Shown: one piece after another, positions 1-8,888 of the stretch
Position numbering within the stretch: the stretch's first letter is position 1
Layout of the letters: each line of letters starts with the position of its first letter
Source of the DNA: Intestinibacter bartlettii
Lineage (GTDB): Bacteria > Bacillota > Clostridia > Peptostreptococcales > Peptostreptococcaceae
Assembly: GCF_018917435.1 (NCBI RefSeq)
Contig: NZ_JAHLOQ010000019.1
Coordinates: forward strand, 1-64,000
Length of the DNA stretch: 64,000 bases
Direction of reading: 5' to 3'
Notes under the pieces: model-generated
The model's database searches: none
Told to the model about the DNA's origin: nothing
What the model saw: only the letters and a program-made list of their open reading frames with translations
Program-made: the position numbers and the translations under genes

Positions 1-332
1 ACTGTTTAGTAATTTTACTAATACTTTTTCTGAACTGTTGAATAAAAACTTTAGAATCTCATCTAATTTTACTTTTTCTTGCTTCAATATAGTACCTACT
101 TTCCTTATATTTATTATAACTAATATTTTTCTATTTGGATAGCACCTCTTTAGGTATATCTAAGTCTTTACTGAAAATTAGTATTTTAAACAAAATAAGT
201 AAATTTTTCTATGATTATATATAATTAATAAAGAAAGAAATGCAAAATTTAATATTTTTAAAACTAATGTCAGTTTCTTATAATAAATTTCGTATTAACT
301 AATGTAAAAGCTTTTACGGGGAGGAGACAAAA
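1..332. other. Gene-free 5' flank
   Basis: No convincing coding frame or RNA gene is visible in this AT-rich stretch. A TATAAT-like element lies at 279-284 without a clear -35 partner. A perfect 14-bp palindrome (GTAAAAGCTTTTAC) lies at 304-317, just before the ribosome site of the sigma-factor gene. It could be an operator or a small hairpin in the leader. Confidence 0.4.
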
Positions 333-866
333 TTGAAAGACAAATCGATTGAAGATAAAAAAATTATTAAATACATAAAAAAGTGTGATCAAAGGGGAAT
401 GGAAATGCTCATTGATAAATACACCCCAATTTTAAAAGGAGTAATTAGGAATCACATAAGTCCAGTTTCAAATTATGAAGAAGAATGTCTGAGTGATGTT
501 TTATTTCTGATTTGGGAGAATATAGAGAGTTTTAAAAGCAAGGAGAGCAGTTTTAAGAACTGGATTTGTGCAATTGCAAAGTACAAGGCAATTGATTATA
601 AAAGAAAATACATATCTAAATTAAGCGAAGAATTAGACACAGAGACTTCATATATAGATGAAAATCTCCAAAAGTTAGAGATTGATCAGGAGATTGAAGA
701 ATTACTACAATTTTTAAATGACAAAGACAGAGAATTGTTTAAGAGATATTACCTAAGTGGAGATAAATTAGAAGAAATAGCTTTCGATAATAAAACAAAT
801 GTCACAAACTTGCATAGCAGATTGTCGAGGGGCAGAAAGAAAATAAGAAAGCATATTTTAAAATAG
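333..866 (+). CDS. ECF-type sigma-70 family RNA polymerase sigma factor
   Basis: 177 residues, the usual size of an ECF sigma factor. Region 2 runs over about residues 25-90, with the typical helix motif around LFLIWENIESF and NWICAIAKYKAIDYKR. Region 4 is at the C-terminus (about 120-175), with a helix-turn-helix ending LHSRLSRGRKKIRKHI. It directs core RNA polymerase to a small stress regulon. The start is TTG at 333, chosen because GGGGAGGAG lies just upstream. The stop is followed 11 bases later by the gene for a membrane protein with an anti-sigma-like layout, so the two are probably co-transcribed and functionally paired. The regulon cannot be read from the window. The family is clear; the subgroup is not. 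Confidence 0.88.
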   Translation: MKDKSIEDKKIIKYIKKCDQRGMEMLIDKYTPILKGVIRNHISPVSNYEEECLSDVLFLIWENIESFKSKESSFKNWICAIAKYKAIDYKRKYISKLSEELDTETSYIDENLQKLEIDQEIEELLQFLNDKDRELFKRYYLSGDKLEEIAFDNKTNVTNLHSRLSRGRKKIRKHILK

Positions 867-877
867 GAGGTCACTAG

Positions 878-2014
878 ATGAGTAAATTTGATATTTTTAA
901 TAAAATAAAAATAGATTTAGATAAATACGAAGAGATAGAAGATAACAATAATGATGAATTAAAAAAACAAATGCAATATAGATTGAAATTTTCAAAGCGA
1001 AGTCTCGAAAAGAAGAGAAAAGATAAAATGAAAAAAGGAATTATAATAAGTGCAGCCTCATTAGCAATTATTATAATCGGAATAGGAATAAAAAATCCAG
1101 CAGTAGCAGATGGATTTAAGAAAAGGCTACCTGAGTTTGAAAATATGTTGGACAAACTGAGATATGGGGTAGGGGATAATGAGATAGAATATGATCCAGC
1201 ATTATATACAGAGTTAGAAAATGAGAAAAAAGAATTAAAAAAACATCAATTAGTTGCTACAAAGGTAGATGTATTTCAAAAAGATGATGGAATGGAAATG
1301 ACAATAGATAAGGCAATGTACAACAAAAAATATCTTTATTTAGACATGACGTTAAAGTGTGACAAGCCATTTAAAGAAACTCCTTATAAGACATCAATTA
1401 CAGATTCACCTTATAATGATGGAGAAAAATATATAGACTTAGAGCTTTTGGATATATATATAAATAAAGTTAAGCAAGAAAATTACGGATATTCCCTAGC
1501 AAGAATCCAATTGATAAATGAAAATACGGCAAAAGTACAATTTTTAATTGATTTAGATATAAAGAATGATATAGAAAAGGCGGATTTTAAATTAGATATG
1601 AGTATAAAAGGAGAATATGGTTTGGCACAATTATTTAAAGAAGTAAAGGCAAAATACTCATTTGAATTTAAAATAGATGCAATCGACAATAACGAAAAAA
1701 CTATATCTATAAATAAAGAAGATGGAGGGTACAAATTCGAAAGTATAACAGTGACAGATACATATATACAAGTAAAAACAAAACTTCCAACTAAATCAAC
1801 TTTAGGAAATCCACACAACAACTTTATAATAGTTACTGACGACAAAGGGCGAGAATTAGAAATGGAAACGAGCGAAGAAGGGGAAGAAAGTATACAGATT
1901 CACCAGCTTATAAAAGTAGGTGAAATACCTAAATATGTAGATATATCAGTGTATAAAGATACTGATGGGAATAAGAAAAATTCATTGGCAAGTGTAAGAG
2001 TTAATATAAAGTAG
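878..2014 (+). CDS. DUF4179-type membrane protein, probable anti-sigma factor
   Basis: 378 residues. The N-terminal about 48 residues are charged and cytoplasmic-like, followed by one membrane segment at about 49-70 (IIISAASLAIIIIGIGI) and a long extracytoplasmic region rich in beta-strand-like sequence. This is the layout of DUF4179 proteins, commonly encoded next to ECF sigma factors and presumed to hold the sigma factor inactive until an envelope signal arrives. The sequence after the membrane segment (NPAVADGFKKRLPEFENML) resembles the start of the DUF4179 domain. It begins 11 bases after the sigma-factor stop, behind AGGAGG. The anti-sigma role is inferred from context and domain layout; the signal is unknown. 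Confidence 0.75.
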   Translation: MSKFDIFNKIKIDLDKYEEIEDNNNDELKKQMQYRLKFSKRSLEKKRKDKMKKGIIISAASLAIIIIGIGIKNPAVADGFKKRLPEFENMLDKLRYGVGDNEIEYDPALYTELENEKKELKKHQLVATKVDVFQKDDGMEMTIDKAMYNKKYLYLDMTLKCDKPFKETPYKTSITDSPYNDGEKYIDLELLDIYINKVKQENYGYSLARIQLINENTAKVQFLIDLDIKNDIEKADFKLDMSIKGEYGLAQLFKEVKAKYSFEFKIDAIDNNEKTISINKEDGGYKFESITVTDTYIQVKTKLPTKSTLGNPHNNFIIVTDDKGRELEMETSEEGEESIQIHQLIKVGEIPKYVDISVYKDTDGNKKNSLASVRVNIK

Positions 2015-2069
2015 AATATGATAAAATATAAATAAGTTAACAAAACGAGTAAAAATATAAGGAGCAAGT

Positions 2070-2200
2070 ATGATTAGAGATTTAAAACCAAAAGACATAG
2101 ATAAAGTTATGGAAATCTGGCTTGAAAGCACAATAAAATCGCACGACTTTATATTAATGAAGATTCAGGTTTTGAAGAATATATTATGATTTATAAATAA
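2070..2200 (+). pseudogene. GNAT acetyltransferase remnant (both ends kept, middle deleted)
   Basis: Begins with ATG after a GGAG site and encodes MIRDLKPKDIDKVMEIWLES and a few more residues, a typical start of a GNAT family N-acetyltransferase (about 140-150 residues when whole). After HDF near 2150 the reading frame changes, and codons 2156-2197 give NEDSGFEEYIMIYK, which resembles the C-terminus of the same family. About 100 internal codons therefore appear to be missing, with loss of frame. The remnant cannot encode the acetyl-CoA-binding core. Confidence 0.65.
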
Positions 2201-2211
2201 TAAAATAATTC

Positions 2212-2256
2212 AAAAGAGTATATCTCCAACCAAAGTGGTTAGGGATATACTCTTTT
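2212..2256. terminator. Bidirectional rho-independent terminator
   Basis: Inverted repeat AAAAGAGTATATC ... GATATACTCTTTT with a loop of about 19 bases, flanked by A and T runs on both sides. It lies between the converging GNAT remnant and the XRE gene. Confidence 0.7.
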
Positions 2257-2289
2257 AATTTATGTATTCAGTTTTAATATAAAGATATT

Positions 2290-2637
2290 TTATTCAACTT
2301 CTTTAAGTAAATCCTCAGCAGAAACCCCATATAATTTTGCAAGTGCCAATAAATTTGAAGTGCTTGGGTCAGAGGCACCATTTTCCCATTTAGAAACAGC
2401 CTGTCTGCTTACGCCGATTGATTCTGATACAAACTCTTGTGTCATTTTGCATCTTATTCTATTTTCTTTTAATACCTCTCCCAAAGATTTTCTAATTATC
2501 GCTTTTTCATGTCTAACATCTGTTGATTTTAAGTATTTTAAAAGACAGCGAACAACAAGTATAAGTAACCCAGCAAAGATTGAAAAAATAATAATGGATA
2601 ATACTATACTAATTATAAATTGTACACTTAATGCCAT
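2290..2637 (-). CDS. XRE-family regulator with N-terminal membrane segment
   Basis: 115 residues. Residues about 5-33 form one strong hydrophobic helix (IISIVLSIIIFSIFAGLLILVV). After a basic linker, residues about 52-112 form a helix-turn-helix of the Cro/C1 (HTH_3) type, with the typical stretch ISVSRQAVSKWENG-like (here IGVSRQAVSKWENG) and SNLLALAKLYGVSAEDLL. The usual order in such proteins is HTH first; here the membrane anchor comes first. Lone gene, convergent with the upstream remnant. Targets are unknown. It could act as a membrane-tethered repressor. Domain identity is certain; function is inferred. Confidence 0.8.
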   Translation of the reverse strand: MALSVQFIISIVLSIIIFSIFAGLLILVVRCLLKYLKSTDVRHEKAIIRKSLGEVLKENRIRCKMTQEFVSESIGVSRQAVSKWENGASDPSTSNLLALAKLYGVSAEDLLKEVE

Positions 2638-2917
2638 TTGTAAATATCTCCCTTCGTTTTTTTAACATAAGTATATCAAAAAAGTCTAGTTACCACTATC
2701 AACTATTGCGCAACTATTAGTTGCATCTATGTAAAACACTCTATTTTAGGCAATTTTATTAAAAAAATAAAAATCTATGACACAATGTAATTAATAAGTA
2801 ATTTAAAAATATCATTCTTTATAATGTATCCATAAATAATTTTTAAAATTAGATTATTTTGGAAATAAAATTCTGCTATAATGAAAGTATAAATAGTTAT
2901 AGAAAGGGGTAATAGCT

Positions 2918-3527
2918 ATGAAAAAAAATTTAATCATCACAATAAGTAGAGAATATGGTAGCGGTGGAGGAGAAATCGGCAGAAAATTATCTAAAGCGCT
3001 AGGAATACCTTGCTATGACAAAGAATTACTTACAATAGCAGCGAAAGAAAGTGGTTATTGCCAAGAGTTTTTTGAAAAATATGATGAAAAACCTATAAAG
3101 ACATTGAGTTACTTCTCATATGATCAAACAGTATCATCATTACCATTGGGGCATCAATTATTCTTAAAACAATTTAACATAATTCAAGATTTAGCAGAAA
3201 AACAATCATGTATATTTGTAGGTAGAGCAGCAAATTATGCTTTAAGAGATAAATTTGATTCTATAGATGTTTTTATACATGCAGATTTTGAAACAAGATG
3301 TGAAAGAGCAATTGAAGAACACGGTATTGAAGCTAAAAAGAGTGCAAAAACAGTTAAGAAAATAGACAAAGAAAGAACTTCTTTTTATAATTTCTATACT
3401 AGTATGAAATGGGGAGATGCAAGAGACTTTGACCTTTGCATAAATACTAGCAAGATTAACTGTTGATGAAGCTGTTGAAATAATTTTAGAAACAGTTAGA
3501 AGACATTATAAAGGTGAAATAAAATAG
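2918..3527 (+). pseudogene. Cytidylate kinase-like protein, frameshifted near the 3' end
   Basis: The open frame from ATG 2918 to the stop at 3466 gives 182 residues of the cytidylate kinase-like (AAA_26) family. It has a P-loop-like start ISREYGSGGGEIGRKLSKALG, a D/E-rich substrate region, and the lid stretch KKIDKERTSFYNFYT. The family normally continues DLCINTSKLTVDEAVEIIL. Here an extra base near 3450-3456 sends the frame to a stop, while the +1 frame from 3456 to 3527 encodes LTVDEAVEIILETVRRHYKG. About 24 C-terminal residues are therefore out of frame. The nucleotide-binding core is intact, so a shortened product might still fold. This may be a real mutation or a sequencing error. The gene stands alone with its own downstream hairpin. 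Confidence 0.75.
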
Positions 3528-3564
3528 AGTTATATTAAAATAAATTTTAGTTTTGATAAATAGC

Positions 3565-3602
3565 AAAAGACTGGTCAGAATAAATTTTGATCAGCCTTTT
3601 TT
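3565..3602 (+). terminator. Terminator after the kinase-like gene
   Basis: Imperfect hairpin AAAAGACTGGTCA ... TGATCAGCCTTTTTT ending in a T run. Confidence 0.55.
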
Positions 3603-3657
3603 ATAGCAAATAGGAAATAAATTGCTATGTGTAAATTATGGTAAAAGCATAAATCCT

Positions 3658-3682
3658 GTTTTATTACATATTCTAAGGGTAT
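3658..3682 (+). promoter_or_regulatory. SigB-type promoter of the BFD-like gene
   Basis: GTTTTA (3658-3663), a 13-base spacer and GGGTAT (3677-3682) match the general-stress SigB consensus GTTTAA-N12-15-GGGTAT. The same arrangement is found ahead of fprA. TATAAT overlaps the -10, so SigA might also read it. Confidence 0.6.
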
Positions 3683-3762
3683 ATAATAAATGTCAACTAG
3701 TAGACAAAATGAAATATATAAAAAGCTTTTGAAAATATTAAAATAAAATAGGAGAAATAAAG

Positions 3763-3936
3763 ATGGAAGATAGAGTAGTATGTACATGTTTAGATATTAC
3801 ATATAATACAATCAAAGAAGCAATCGAAAATGGCGCTAAAACTTTAGACGACATAAAAGATGAAACTGAAGCAGGTACTATATGTGGTATGTGTGAAGAT
3901 GAAATACAAGAAATATTAGACGAGTTAGTAAAATAA
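3763..3936 (+). CDS. BFD-like [2Fe-2S]-binding small protein
   Basis: 57 residues, starting at ATG behind AGGAG. Four cysteines are placed C7-x-C9 and C41-x-x-C44 (VCTCLDIT ... GTICGMCEDEI), the pattern of the BFD-like [2Fe-2S] domain found in bacterioferritin-associated ferredoxin and NifU/NirB modules. The domain normally spans about 50-60 residues, so this is a stand-alone copy. It probably carries electrons or senses redox state. It lies 250 bases ahead of FprA, and both share the same type of promoter, suggesting a common oxidative or nitrosative stress role. The partner protein is not known. Confidence 0.85.
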   Translation: MEDRVVCTCLDITYNTIKEAIENGAKTLDDIKDETEAGTICGMCEDEIQEILDELVK

Positions 3937-3946
3937 TTTTAAATAG

Positions 3947-3990
3947 AAGACTATGGAAGATGAATTGTTCATCATCTATAGTCTTTATTT
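3947..3990 (+). terminator. Terminator after the BFD-like gene
   Basis: Hairpin AGACTATGGAAGATGAA / TTCATCATCTATAGTCT with few mismatches, followed by TTTATTT. Confidence 0.6.
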
Positions 3991-4066
3991 GATTTTTATC
4001 TCATATTTTGGGTTTATTTTGTAAATAATCAATATAAAAGATAAAATCATAAAATTAGTAAAATTT

Positions 4067-4091
4067 GTTTGTTAAACTAATAACTGGGTAT
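4067..4091 (+). promoter_or_regulatory. SigB-type promoter of fprA
   Basis: GTTTGT (4067-4072), 13-base spacer, GGGTAT (4086-4091). The -10 neighbourhood GGGTATATAATAAAT is identical over 15 bases to that at 3677-3691. Confidence 0.6.
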
Positions 4092-4185
4092 ATAATAAAT
4101 AGAAAATTATTAAAGAAAACAATATATAGAGAACGGCAATTAAGATATATTGACATAAATTATATAAAAAATAGGAGGTAAATTG

Positions 4186-5382
4186 ATGAGCAATATACTT
4201 GAAATAAAAAAAGATATCTATTACACAGGGGTTCTAGATAAAGATCTAGAAGTTTTCGATATAATAATGGAGACTGAATTTGGAACAACTTACAATTCAT
4301 ATCTTATAAAAGATGAAAAAACAGTTTTAATAGACACAGTAAAATCAAACTTCAAGGATATATTCTTTGAAAAAATAGAACAAATAACACCAATTGAAAA
4401 TATAGACTACATAGTAGTTCACCATACAGAACCAGACCATGCGAGTAGTTTATCATATATATTAGAAAGAAATCCAGATGCAGTAGTTTACTGTACTACA
4501 GCAGCTAAAAATTATTTAACTAACCAATTAAATAGAGATTTCAAATACAAAACAATAAAAGATGGAGAAGTTTTAAATATAGGTAAAAGAAATTTAAGAT
4601 TCATAACTGCACCAATGCTTCACTGGGCAGATACTATGTTCACTTATGTTGAAGAAGACAAAGTATTATTCACATGTGATGCTTTCGGATGCCATTATGG
4701 TGATTTCGACCCTGAATGTGTTAAAAATAACGAAGATTATATAAAAGCATCAAAAGTTTACTATGATTGCATAGTTAAACCATTTGCACAATATGTATTA
4801 GATGGAGTAGACAAAGTTGTAGGATTAGGTCTTGATTTTGATACTATATTAACTTCACATGGACCAATATTATCAGAAGCACCTATGGAACAAGTTAAAA
4901 GATATATAGAATGGTCAAAAGATGCTGTAGGAGTTACTAACAACAATAAAGTGAGTATATTCTACTTATCTGCTTATGGAAATACTAAAAAAATGGCGGA
5001 AAAAGTTGCAGAAGGAGCAAAATCTGAAGGTGTTGAAGTTGGACTTTATGACTTAGAACAATTAACTCACGAAGAAATGCACGACAGATTCTTAGAGTCA
5101 AAAGTAGTTGTATTAGGTTCACCAACAATCAACAGAACAATGGTTAAACCTATGTGGGATTTATTCTCTAACGTAGATCCAATGGCAAACAGAGGAACTA
5201 TAGCAGGTGTGTTTGGTTCTTATGGATGGAGTGGAGAAGGTATAACAATGGCTGAAAATATACTTAAATCAATGAACTTCAAAATGCCAATTGAAACAGT
5301 TAAGAAAAAATTCTTCCCAGATGAAGCAACTCTACAAGCTTGTGTAGAAGCTGGTAAAGAATATGCTAAATTAGTAAAATAA
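4186..5382 (+). CDS. FprA-family A-type flavodiiron protein (O2/NO reductase)
   Basis: 398 residues from ATG 4186. The TTG at 4183 is also open, but ATG sits 7 bases from AGGAGG and is preferred. Residues 1-250 form the beta-lactamase-like diiron domain with ligands H80-x-E82-x-D84-H85 (HHTEPDH), H146 (MLHWADT), D165 (TCDAFG) and a later His in TSHGP. Residues about 254-398 form the flavodoxin domain with the FMN loop SAYGNTKKMAE. Such cytoplasmic enzymes reduce oxygen to water and/or NO to N2O with electrons from rubredoxin or reduced coenzymes, and protect anaerobes. No rubredoxin is fused. The SigB-type promoter upstream fits stress induction. Confidence 0.95.
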   Translation: MSNILEIKKDIYYTGVLDKDLEVFDIIMETEFGTTYNSYLIKDEKTVLIDTVKSNFKDIFFEKIEQITPIENIDYIVVHHTEPDHASSLSYILERNPDAVVYCTTAAKNYLTNQLNRDFKYKTIKDGEVLNIGKRNLRFITAPMLHWADTMFTYVEEDKVLFTCDAFGCHYGDFDPECVKNNEDYIKASKVYYDCIVKPFAQYVLDGVDKVVGLGLDFDTILTSHGPILSEAPMEQVKRYIEWSKDAVGVTNNNKVSIFYLSAYGNTKKMAEKVAEGAKSEGVEVGLYDLEQLTHEEMHDRFLESKVVVLGSPTINRTMVKPMWDLFSNVDPMANRGTIAGVFGSYGWSGEGITMAENILKSMNFKMPIETVKKKFFPDEATLQACVEAGKEYAKLVK

Positions 5383-5421
5383 TTAAAATGCCAATAAACC
5401 AATAAAATGTATAAAATAAAT

Positions 5422-5461
5422 AAAAAAGTAGCATGCAGTAATAAATACATGCTACTTTTTT
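5422..5461. terminator. Strong bidirectional terminator
   Basis: AAAAAAGTAGCATG ... CATGCTACTTTTTT, a perfect 14-bp stem between the converging fprA and AI-2E transporter genes. Confidence 0.85.
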
Positions 5462-5489
5462 TACTAAAAGTCTTTAGGATATAGATTTT

Positions 5490-6581
5490 TTATTTAAATA
5501 TCTTAACTACACCTTTATCATTTAAATATTTAAGAAGTGAGATTGTAATTGGAAGACCGAGCATACCTATAAATCCTAAAAAGTGAAGTCCCACAAACAT
5601 ACTGATAAGCGTGACAACTGGGTGAAGTCCAACTTGTTGACCAACTAATTTTGGCTCGATTATATTTCTAATAATAGTAACAATCACATAAATAACTGCT
5701 ACACCGATTCCAATTCTGTAATTTCCATAAAGCAGAGCAATTATAGCCCAAGGAATCATTATCCCACCAGTCCCCAACACAGGAAGTATATCAAATATAG
5801 CTATTGAAACAGCAATAAGTACAGCATTAGGTATTTTCAATATGCTAAGTCCAATTGCAAGTTCTGCAAAAGTAATACTTAGGATAAGAATATAAGACAA
5901 TAAACATTTAAATAGAGTAGTAGTTATATATTTTTTGCTTTCTTGTATAGAAGTAGATGTATTTTCAGGGAGTTGTCGTTTTATAAAGTTTATTATTTTT
6001 TCAAAGTCGATAGTTATAAAGAAGGTTACAATTATTGTTATAACAGTTTTTAAGAAAATTCCCGGGATAGATGTTGCAAATCCGGATACATACGAAACGA
6101 CCATAGTTGAAAACTTACTTATAAAATCTCCAAGTGTATTTATTAAGCTAGAAGAGCTATCCTCAATAGCCGAAATTACATTTGGATCTAGTGAAAGAAA
6201 TAGATTTTCAAAGTGTTTAAATGTATCTCTTATATAAGGTTCAAAATAAATTGAGAAAAATTGTGGCATTGATATAAATAAGTTTTGTAATATTACTAGA
6301 AGTTTTGTTCCGATTAAAATTATTATAAAAGATGCAATTGCGTAAAATATCAAGACAAATAATATAGATATAAGAGCTCTATTAATATGGAGTTTATTAC
6401 AACAAAATTTAATTAATGGATTTAGAATAGCAGCTATTATAAATGCAATCAAAAAAGGTGTAAGTATAGAACCTAAAACTTTTATTATAATTATTATGCC
6501 ACCTATAATAACACCAAAGTAGCAGAAGTTTATCAAAAATTCCTTTTGTTTTTTTAGTTTTAAATCGTGGTCATTCTCCAT
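5490..6581 (-). CDS. AI-2E family (PerM/YtvI-like) membrane permease
   Basis: 363 residues, the common size for this family. About eight hydrophobic segments are visible: two or three at the N-terminus (FLINFCYFGVIIGGIIIII and following), a cluster at about 150-200, and four at the C-terminus ending LGLPITISLLKYL. The stretch with RNIIEPKLVGQQVGLHPVVTLISMF is the recognisable AI-2E/UPF0118 motif (IIEPKLVG). Members export small molecules or ions across the cytoplasmic membrane, and some act in sporulation or sodium efflux; the substrate cannot be read here. Monocistronic, preceded by AGGTATTAA-like weak ribosome site. Confidence 0.9.
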   Translation of the reverse strand: MENDHDLKLKKQKEFLINFCYFGVIIGGIIIIIKVLGSILTPFLIAFIIAAILNPLIKFCCNKLHINRALISILFVLIFYAIASFIIILIGTKLLVILQNLFISMPQFFSIYFEPYIRDTFKHFENLFLSLDPNVISAIEDSSSSLINTLGDFISKFSTMVVSYVSGFATSIPGIFLKTVITIIVTFFITIDFEKIINFIKRQLPENTSTSIQESKKYITTTLFKCLLSYILILSITFAELAIGLSILKIPNAVLIAVSIAIFDILPVLGTGGIMIPWAIIALLYGNYRIGIGVAVIYVIVTIIRNIIEPKLVGQQVGLHPVVTLISMFVGLHFLGFIGMLGLPITISLLKYLNDKGVVKIFK

Positions 6582-6750
6582 TTAATACCTCCAATCTGCA
6601 AATAAAAATAGAATCTAAATTTTATTAAGTCTAAATATTTTTCTTATCAATATAGACTATCTAAATAATTATGCTATTTGAATATGAATTATTATAATTA
6701 TATATTATTTATAAATATGATTTGATTAAAGATTTTTAACAATATTAAAA

Positions 6751-6783
6751 AAGGTGAAGTAAAACAATGTTTTACTCCACCTT
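6751..6783 (-). terminator. Terminator of the sodium:alanine symporter gene
   Basis: AAGGTGAAGTAAAAC / GTTTTACTCCACCTT with one mismatch. On the minus strand it is followed by a run of T. Confidence 0.7.
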
Positions 6784-6827
6784 CTATTGAAAATTAGTAT
6801 AATAATTTTAACTATTTTATATTAAAG

Positions 6828-8252
6828 CTATATAGCAGCTTCTTCGTCATCTCCCCAACATTCAACTTTTCCAAGTCCTTTTATGTTGGCAGGGTTAAAA
6901 GTAGGATTTGATATTCCTGCTTTTCTTTGAATAGTATAATCATCTAATGCTCTAAATGCAAATTTACCAAGAAGAGCTATTGCAATTAAGTTAACTATAG
7001 CCATAAGAGCCATTATTACGTCAGCTAAGTCCCAAACAATTTGGACTTTTGTAAGAGAACCAAATAGAACCATAGCAACAACTAAAGTTCTGAATACTGA
7101 CATTAGAGCCTTATTTTCCCCGAATATAAACTCTATATTAGATTCTCCATAATAGTAGTTCCCAACTATAGAACTAAATGCAAATAAGAATATACAAACA
7201 GCTATAAATATATAACCGAAAGAACCTATATGATAACTTAAGGCTTCTTGAGCAAGTTCTATACCAGTAGCATCTGTTGCATTAAATTGAGTATATAGAA
7301 GTACCATAAATGCAGTACAGCTACAGATTATTATAGTATCAGTAAAAACTCCAAGAGATTGTATTAAACCTTGTTTTACTGGGTGTGAAGTATTAGCAGT
7401 AGCAGCAGCATTAGGAGCACTACCCATACCAGCTTCATTAGAGAATAGACCTCTTTTTACACCTATTAATATTGTTCCAGTAAAAGTACCTACTGTAAAA
7501 TCTTTGAAGTTAAGTGCTTCTGAGAATATTGCTTTAAATATATCTGGTATTACAGTTATGTTTTTACCAACTACGAATAATGCAACTAATATATAAGCAA
7601 CAGCAAATATAGGAACTATGATTTCTGTTATTTTAGCTATTCTGTGAACACCACCGAATATAACTAAACCAGTTAATACACATAATATTATACCCATAAG
7701 TAATTTATCGACACCAAATGCTGCTTTAAATGCAACTGTCATTGTATTAGCCTGAACAGCGTTAAATACAAATGGGAAACAAATAGTTATTAATACAGAG
7801 AATAGTATTGCCATACCTCTATTTTTTAAACCTTGTTCCATATAATAAGCAGGTCCACCTCTAAAAGCAGATCCATCTTTAATTTTATATATTTGCGCTA
7901 ATGTACTTTCTACAAAACTTGATGCAGAACCGATAAGTGCAACAACCCACATCCAGAAGATTGCCCCAGGGCCTCCACCTACGATAGCAATTGATATACC
8001 AGCGATATTACCAGTACCAACACGAGAAGCTGTACTTATACAGAATGCCTGGAATGAAGAAACCTTTCCGTCCTTTTTGGCGTCTTTACCCATTCCATCG
8101 CCTAAAAGCCTGAACATTTCTTTAAAATACCTAAATTGAACGAACTTAGTTCTTATTGAGAAGTATATTCCTAAAGCTATAAGAGCTATTACAAGGATAT
8201 ACGTCCATAAAAACGTGTTAGTTACGTCTATGATTTTGCTAAAAGTCTCCAT
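6828..8252 (-). CDS. AGCS-family sodium:alanine/glycine symporter
   Basis: 474 residues with about 10-11 membrane helices. Diagnostic family stretches are visible: TASRVGTGNIAGISIAI (residues about 73-90, sodium/substrate site), GGPAYYMEQGL, and GVKRGLFSNEAGMGSAPNAAA, which match the AGCS/AlsT family. It takes up alanine or glycine with sodium into the cell. Length and all core motifs fit a functional transporter. Preceded by GAGGAG at the minus-strand start. It is a single gene with its own terminator, followed upstream by a long gene-free region. Confidence 0.95.
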   Translation of the reverse strand: METFSKIIDVTNTFLWTYILVIALIALGIYFSIRTKFVQFRYFKEMFRLLGDGMGKDAKKDGKVSSFQAFCISTASRVGTGNIAGISIAIVGGGPGAIFWMWVVALIGSASSFVESTLAQIYKIKDGSAFRGGPAYYMEQGLKNRGMAILFSVLITICFPFVFNAVQANTMTVAFKAAFGVDKLLMGIILCVLTGLVIFGGVHRIAKITEIIVPIFAVAYILVALFVVGKNITVIPDIFKAIFSEALNFKDFTVGTFTGTILIGVKRGLFSNEAGMGSAPNAAATANTSHPVKQGLIQSLGVFTDTIIICSCTAFMVLLYTQFNATDATGIELAQEALSYHIGSFGYIFIAVCIFLFAFSSIVGNYYYGESNIEFIFGENKALMSVFRTLVVAMVLFGSLTKVQIVWDLADVIMALMAIVNLIAIALLGKFAFRALDDYTIQRKAGISNPTFNPANIKGLGKVECWGDDEEAAI

Positions 8253-8833
8253 AAATTCCTCCTCAAAATAAAAAATAGTAATTATAAACTCCCTAATTTA
8301 CCCAAATAACAAAATTATATACATTATATTGTGAAAATTTAAAATATATAAATTATTTTTTGTAAAAATTAATCTAATTTATAACCCAATGTTAAACAAT
8401 ATTATAATGGTAACTTACTGGAAAAGCAAGATGTAAATTGAAAAATCCTAAATTGTGAAAATTCAGTTAATTACAAAAATAGTAAATAAAACATTTGTAA
8501 TATTTATAAAGATATATCTTTACAATAGTGTAAAAAACTTGATATTAAGTCTATATATACAAATGACTATAATAAAAAGTGGAATAAAAGTATTATTAGA
8601 TAGAGTGTAAAAAGGTCAAATTAACTGGTAAAAAACGTAAATTATACTTTGGTAATATGAATAAAATGAAGGATAACTTGTAAAATTGAAATAATTTTAA
8701 AAATATAAATTATATAATTAAAGTAAATTAAGATTTTATTTAAAAAAGTAAAATAAAATTTAATATATACCTAAAAATATTTTAAAAGATGAAAGCGATT
8801 ATAGCTAAGTACAAAAATAAATAAAATTTTTAC
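8253..8833. other. Gene-free region upstream of the symporter
   Basis: About 580 very AT-rich bases with no coding frame, RNA gene or clear repeat that I can support. It should hold the symporter promoter on the minus strand, but no convincing -35/-10 pair stood out. Confidence 0.4.
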
Positions 8834-8882
8834 GATAATGATAATTAATATCATTTACAAAATAAAAAAACTCTGCTATAAT
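8834..8882 (+). promoter_or_regulatory. SigA promoter overlapped by a Fur-box-like element
   Basis: TTTACA (8854-8859), 17-base spacer, TATAAT (8877-8882). Immediately upstream, 8834-8856 reads GATAATGATAAT followed by TAATATCATTT. The first 12 bases match the classic Fur-box half and the rest completes a TGATAAT/ATATCA dyad overlapping the -35. Binding by Fur, PerR or Zur cannot be told apart by eye. Confidence 0.6.
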
Positions 8883-8888
8883 AAAATC

